64,000 nucleotides of DNA, from assembly GCA_019285755.1 (NCBI GenBank), contig CP079103.1:2046001-2110000 (forward strand), written 5' to 3'. Each line of letters begins with the position of its first letter. Within the stretch, counting starts at the first letter, position 1. Shown here piece after piece: positions 59,991 to 64,000 of this stretch. The translations under genes and the position numbers were made by a program. The notes beneath the pieces were generated by a model. It saw nothing but the letters and a program-made list of their open reading frames with translations. It searched no databases and was not told the DNA's origin. Origin of the DNA: Chitinophaga sp. E66. GTDB taxonomy: Bacteria; Bacteroidota; Bacteroidia; Chitinophagales; Chitinophagaceae.

Positions 59991-61402
59991 TTATTTCGCT
60001 CTGTACCCGGACGTGCCGATGGCGGAGCCCGCCAAAGGCTGGAAAAGGTTGTTGACATTTACGCCCGCAGCCGCAACGGTTGAAATCTTTGTGTTGGCCA
60101 GGCTGCCCGTGCCTTCGCTGGCCTGCGCGCCATTTTCCACATAGATGTAGTTCTTGGGATAAATGGTGCCGCTACTGGTTGCCATTGGCTGAATGAATGC
60201 ATTGGCGTTTATGATCTGTAGCTGGATCATTCCTCCGTATCCATTCATGCGGAGGCAGTTGCCGGCGGGCCGGGCTACGGTATTATTTGTAAACTGCACG
60301 ACCGTGTTCACGTCCATCCCGCGGAAGGATACGCCTTCATTCGCGTAGTTGTCGTGGAACAGATTGTTATGGATCACGTGCCTGGCGTTGCCCTCGCTGT
60401 TGCCGTAGAACTGGAGCATGTCTCCCCATCCGTGGTGCACATGATTGTCATGCACATTGGTATTGGTAGTGCGGCCGCCGACCAGGAGCCCGCCGCTGTG
60501 GTCCGGGTTTTTCATGAGGCCCCAGTTCGTGATCTCGTTGTTATAGATCTCCAGCTGGTCGATAGCGGCGGTTTGTAAACCGTCTGCCCCGATATTCTTC
60601 AGCAGGTTGTTGTAGATCTTTACCCCGCGCCATTTCAGCGGCTGTACATAGTCTACGCCGATTAAGGAACTGGGAGGTACGCTGTAGTAGGGTTGACTGG
60701 TGGTCATATTCCAGTAAGTAGCGGTATGGCCGATGTACATCCCTTCATTGCTGGTGCCGTCGATGATCAGGTCGTGGATGGAAAGATTGTAGAGCCAGGA
60801 ATTAGGGTACCAGGTGGCCCTGTTTTCCTTCACGGGGCCGGTCTTGGCTACGATGCCCATGCCACCGTTGCGGATGGTGAGGTTCGCCAGCTCGAAGTTA
60901 TCCGACATCCCGGATATATTGATGTTGAAGTAAGCCGGACGGTTGGCCTGTGTGGAACCATCAATAATGAAATCGGACTTTTGCTACCGGCAACCTGGAT
61001 ATAGCGGCTATTGGTGAATACCATTGCCGCAGCGCCGGCTCCGCCGTTCCAGGCGGGGTTGCCCACCCTGGTTACGGTATTGCGGGCATTCCTGAAGCTG
61101 ATGGGCTTGCCTGCCGAGCCGCTAAGATTGGTTACGGATACGCCTTTGAAGTTGCCTTTCAGGTAAATGATGTCTCCTGGTTTGTAAGTGCCGGACTTGT
61201 TGTCGATATACAGCCAGCCGGTAGCATCGGGCGTAACGGTAAAGGTACGGCCAGCGGTAGTTTCGGATGGTGCGGGTGGTTTGCCGGATTGAGCAGAATC
61301 ATCGACGATAGTGACAGAGTTTTCCTTCGTGCAGCTGGTAAATGTTTGCGCCAGGCAAAATGAACTAACCAGCACGATGGCTTGCAACGCTTTGTTGATC
61401 AT
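59991..61402 (-). CDS. Right-handed parallel beta-helix lipoprotein (one frameshift)
   Basis: About 471 residues. The signal QAIVLVSSFCLAQTFTSCTK includes a lipobox. An N-terminal linker (TAGRTFTVTPDATGWLYIDN, KSGTYKPGDIIYLKG) leads into beta-helix rungs (NFELANLTIRNGGMGIVAKT, WLYNLSIHDLIIDGTSNEGM, QLEIYNNEITNWGLMKNPDH, NVHDNHVHHGWGDMLQFYG). One shift near 60985 joins AGSKSDFIIDGSTQANR. The fold is shared by polysaccharide lyases and epimerases, but no catalytic set is evident. It is probably surface-exposed. The divergent gene encodes a phosphoesterase. Confidence 0.85.
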
Positions 61403-61750
61403 GGTTTTTCTTTGGATTGATACGGTTAAAAAAATACGCTTTGGAACGTGTTATGCTGCGTTCCGGATATGGTTCCCCGGTTTTAACCGGATGTGCGCAA
61501 GTAAGCAAATTCCGTGCAGAATTTACCTCTTCCCGTATCGCTCCTGATGATGATTTTTGACTTATAAAATAAGCCGGCGCCGCAGACTGTATACTGCAAC
61601 AGGCTTGCGGTCTAACGTGTAGCATTTCAAACGCAGCCGCCATGGCCGCATTTGCGGATACTGCATGTATTGCAAAAATAAATAAGGTATAAATTAGTTT
61701 GATATGTAATTTATTTTGAATTTTTTTACCCTGATAATAATTCTTCAATT
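61403..61750. other. Divergent intergenic region without a gene
   Basis: This 348-bp stretch separates the start of the beta-helix lipoprotein (minus) from the phosphoesterase start (plus). It is AT-rich toward 61680-61740 and must hold both promoters, but no box fits well; the nearest -7-like sequence is TATTTTG around 61710. No other feature seen. Confidence 0.4.
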
Positions 61751-63171
61751 ATGCTTTTAAAGGAACTATCCCCTGAGGCCTTCGCCCAAAAACTGGCGGA
61801 TCCGGCGGCGCTCCTCAAGCTGTCGTATCTGAACGAACTGCTGTTATGCAGCGAATATATGCTAATTCAATTCATGAATAAAAAGGGTGTCTGGCAAGGA
61901 ACCCTTCCACCACCCCGTCGGGATGGCCGGACGCCTCCGCGTCGATCGATCTGGGCACTGTCTTGTACCTGTTTAACAATACCCCCAGATAAAGGATCAA
62001 TGGATCCGCCAGTACGCCGGGTACGCCAAGACCATTCTCAGCCTGCCGGCATCTCAGCTCACCACCCCGAATTACAACTGGATCTGTTCCAACGTGCTGT
62101 TGTATGATGACGGCAGCGTGATTTCCGGCGGCGAATGGGAGACATACGACCAGGGATGGTTCGCCGCGTTCCTTAATATGATCATTTCCGACCTGGAAGA
62201 CGGCTGGTTTGGCTGGCAGTCCGGCAACCCCGCGCCGGTTCAGCTTAAGCCCCGCAAAGACGAGTATGAAGTTGTGCTGGGGATCGTTGGGGACTGGGGA
62301 ACAGGCGATAGCCCCGCCAAAGGAGTCATCAGGCAGCTGACCAATCATAACCCAAATTACATCATACACCTGGGGATGTCTATTATTCCGGTACCCCGTC
62401 TTCCGGCCCCATGGCCGGCCACTACTTTAACCCCGGGGAAGAACAAAATAACCTGTTGGCCGTATGGCCTAAAACGAGCAATCCTGATAACCTCGCCTTT
62501 ACCCTTAATTCCAATCATGAAATGTACGCCGGGGCGAACGGTTACTACGGGGATGCTTTATTGTCTGCCGGTACGCCATTCGCCGCTCAGAAGGGGTTGA
62601 GCTACTTTGCGCTTAAACTGGGAGGGTGGACGATACTGGGACTGGATTCCGCCTATTTCGGCACCTCCCGCGACGCGTTCATGTCCGGATACCTGAAGAA
62701 CTTCCTGCACCAGGAGCAGACAGACTGGATTGCCAGCCTGGACTGGACCCCACCCGGACGATCGTGCTCACGCATCATACCGGGTTCCAGTGGGACGCAT
62801 CGGGTTTCATGACGCTGTGGGACGAGTTGACCGATGCATTGGGCGGAGATCCCTACGCCTGGTTATGGGGACATGTGCACAATGGGATCGTTTACAAATC
62901 ACCGCTGACCATGCCGGGTACCAATGGCCAACCGCGTACCACCACCACATTTGCCCGATGCCTGGGCCATAGCGCATTGCCTTACGGTGAGGCTACTGTT
63001 TTAAAAGGCAATCCCGGTATCAGGTGGATGGAAACGGGGACAGGGCTGCTGCCTAATGGCTTCGGTACCCTCCGGTTTATCCTGGACGGCAATGGTATGG
63101 TGGTAGGCATTATGGAGCACTTTTTCCACCTGGGGACCACGGCGCCGGTGTTTTCCAGCCGGTTATTCTGA
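61751..63171 (+). CDS. Calcineurin-like metallophosphoesterase (frameshifted)
   Basis: About 473 residues. After an N-terminal helical part (SPEAFAQKLADPAALLKLSY) come the five phosphoesterase motifs: GIVGDWGTGDSPAK, GDVYYSGTPSSG (restored by one base near 62378), LNSNHEMYAGANGYYG, VLTHHTGFQWDASG and WLWGHVHNGIVYK. Shifts also lie near 61895-62000, 62085 and 62755. No signal peptide. Two metal ions would be bound by these Asp/His/Asn residues. The substrate cannot be read from sequence. Confidence 0.87.
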
Positions 63172-63249
63172 TCAGGGAAGGGAAGTGGCTGTCGGTATTT
63201 ACCCTTGTTTTTGTCGTTTTTGCACATGCTGGTTCAGCAAAACGTGCCG

Positions 63250-63257
63250 TAAGTTTG
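63250..63257 (+). promoter_or_regulatory. Candidate TAnnTTTG -7 box for the AHSA1-like gene
   Basis: TAAGTTTG lies 58 bp before the ATG at 63315. A TTTTTG tract ends 27 bp upstream, farther than the usual spacing, so support is weak. Confidence 0.3.
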
Positions 63258-63314
63258 TATCGTCAAACACACACTAACTAAAACTGAAACATTCACCATT
63301 TAACGACAAATACT

Positions 63315-63737
63315 ATGGAAGCTACAAAACAAGCGATCACGATCAGCAGCACCATCCAGCAACCCGCAGCAAAAGTTTGGGAATTATGGAACGGCCCGGA
63401 ACATATCCAGCAATGGTGCGCCGCATCGGACGACTGGCATGCGCCCAAAGCCAGCAACGACCTTAGAACAGGAGGTTCATTCAGCACCACCATGGCTGCG
63501 AAAGACGGCTCTTTCAGTTTTGATTTCGGTGGTATCTACGACTCAGTGGAACCATTTGAAAAGATCGAATATACCATGAGCGATGGGCGCCGGGTGAAGA
63601 TCACCTTTACGGAGAACAACGGTCAGACCGAGGTGGTAGAAACATTCGATCCGGAAGACACCAATCCGGAAGACATGCAACGTGCGGGTTGGCAGGCTAT
63701 ACTGGATAACTTTAAGCGTTACGCAGAATCCAAATAA
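63315..63737 (+). CDS. SRPBCC/AHSA1-domain protein (140 aa)
   Basis: Intact. ITISSTIQQPAAKVWELWNG, PEHIQQWCAASDDWHAPKAS, DFGGIYDSVEPFEKIEYTMS, RVKITFTENNGQTEVVETFD and the last helix GWQAILDNFKRYAESK follow the START-like helix-grip fold of the AHSA1 family from end to end. It is a small cytoplasmic ligand-binding protein; the ligand is unknown. It is convergent with the cyclase gene. Confidence 0.93.
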   Translation: MEATKQAITISSTIQQPAAKVWELWNGPEHIQQWCAASDDWHAPKASNDLRTGGSFSTTMAAKDGSFSFDFGGIYDSVEPFEKIEYTMSDGRRVKITFTENNGQTEVVETFDPEDTNPEDMQRAGWQAILDNFKRYAESK

Positions 63738-63752
63738 GGAGCAGATGGCCCT

Positions 63753-64000
63753 CTACGCCACCCGCAAGGGTTTAAGCGCCATGAGGGCCATTTCTTTTCT
63801 TTTCCCCTCAGTTTGATGGACCCCAAAGTCATGACGTTGAATGCGCCGCCCAGGCGTAACTCAGATACAAGGTCGGCCGAGGCGATCACCTCTTCGTTAA
63901 ACTGCTTGCACATGCCCTGGATGCGGGAAGTGGTGTTGAGTACGTCTCCTGAATATGTGATGTCGCGCTTAATGATACCGACCTCTCCGGCCACTACCGG
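63753..64000 (-). CDS. Class III adenylate/guanylate cyclase, C-terminal part (cut by window edge, one frameshift)
   Basis: The frame is open to base 64000, so the gene continues beyond the window. PVVAGEVGIIKRDITYSGDV, LNTTSRIQGMCKQFNEEVIA contains the conserved V-G-x-x-x-R...Y-x-G-D-x-V-N-x-x-S-R pattern of the cyclase domain, with Asn and Arg that contact the nucleotide and stabilise the transition state. One A is missing near 63798; repair gives EKKMALMALKPLRVA and a stop at 63753. It makes cyclic nucleotide. The sensor part lies outside. Confidence 0.88.

Overview
The window looks like a chromosomal piece of a Bacteroidota bacterium, most likely Chitinophagaceae (Chitinophaga-like). The evidence is two SusC/SusD pairs, an ECF sigma/FecR/STN-receptor signalling set, many lipoproteins, TAnnTTTG-type promoter boxes, a GH78 rhamnosidase locus, and families typical of that group (a DUF1826-like protein, DUF4242, DUF5000-type lipoproteins, an Arm-DNA-binding/SAM5-type integrase). 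Identifications rest on reading the sequence and on memory of the families; no search was run.

Layout. Positions 1 to about 11,370 are visibly AT-rich and look like an integrated island. It carries a tyrosine integrase (cut by the left edge), a solo IS200/IS605 transposase, an excisionase-like HTH protein, a tightly overlapping operon of unknown genes that abuts a gene-remnant junction, and a leftward surface-type cluster: O-antigen-ligase/TPR protein, secreted protein, large lipoprotein and transglutaminase-like lipoprotein. It ends at a 62-bp direct repeat holding a tRNA 3'-end-like sequence plus a terminator. From 11.4 to 17.4 kb lie housekeeping-type genes (VOC protein, AraC regulator, DUF1826-like, DUF6266-like, DUF421) and an IS3-family element inserted in a degenerate 11-bp array. 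From 17.8 to 33.6 kb is a polysaccharide utilisation locus: SusC, SusD, two surface lipoproteins, GH78 alpha-L-rhamnosidase, an opposed cupin-AraC regulator, then a Gfo/Idh/MocA dehydrogenase, an IlvD/Edd dehydratase, a COG3618-type lactonase and an alpha/beta esterase. Together these suggest import and cleavage of a rhamnose-containing glycan and non-phosphorylative oxidation of the released sugar. From 34.2 to 46.2 kb come an AsmA-like giant, a COG3573-like flavoprotein, and ECF sigma, FecR, STN-type SusC and SusD. From 46.2 to 64 kb are mixed genes: nucleosidase, thioredoxin, TerC, hydrolase, a giant modular protein with collagen-like, IPT/TIG and putative cysteine peptidase regions, LysR, Dabb protein, beta-helix lipoprotein, tail-fibre-like protein, metallophosphoesterase, an AHSA1-like protein and the end of a class III nucleotide cyclase.

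A striking property is that most genes longer than about 600 bp are broken by one to seven single-base frameshifts, mostly a missing base in a short homopolymer, while flanking frames encode well-preserved family motifs. This occurs equally in island and core, so I read it as residual indel error in the assembly rather than mass pseudogenisation. Coordinates below span the reconstructed genes and the approximate shift sites are given.

The features I find most worth following are (i) intergenic arrays kept in strict 11-bp phase, two of which fold into perfect 21-bp and 30-bp inverted repeats (54,396-54,667) and one of which is split by an IS (13,854-15,541); (ii) the modular protein at 51,114-54,328; and (iii) the duplicated tRNA-end/terminator block at 11,199-11,373 that probably marks the island boundary.
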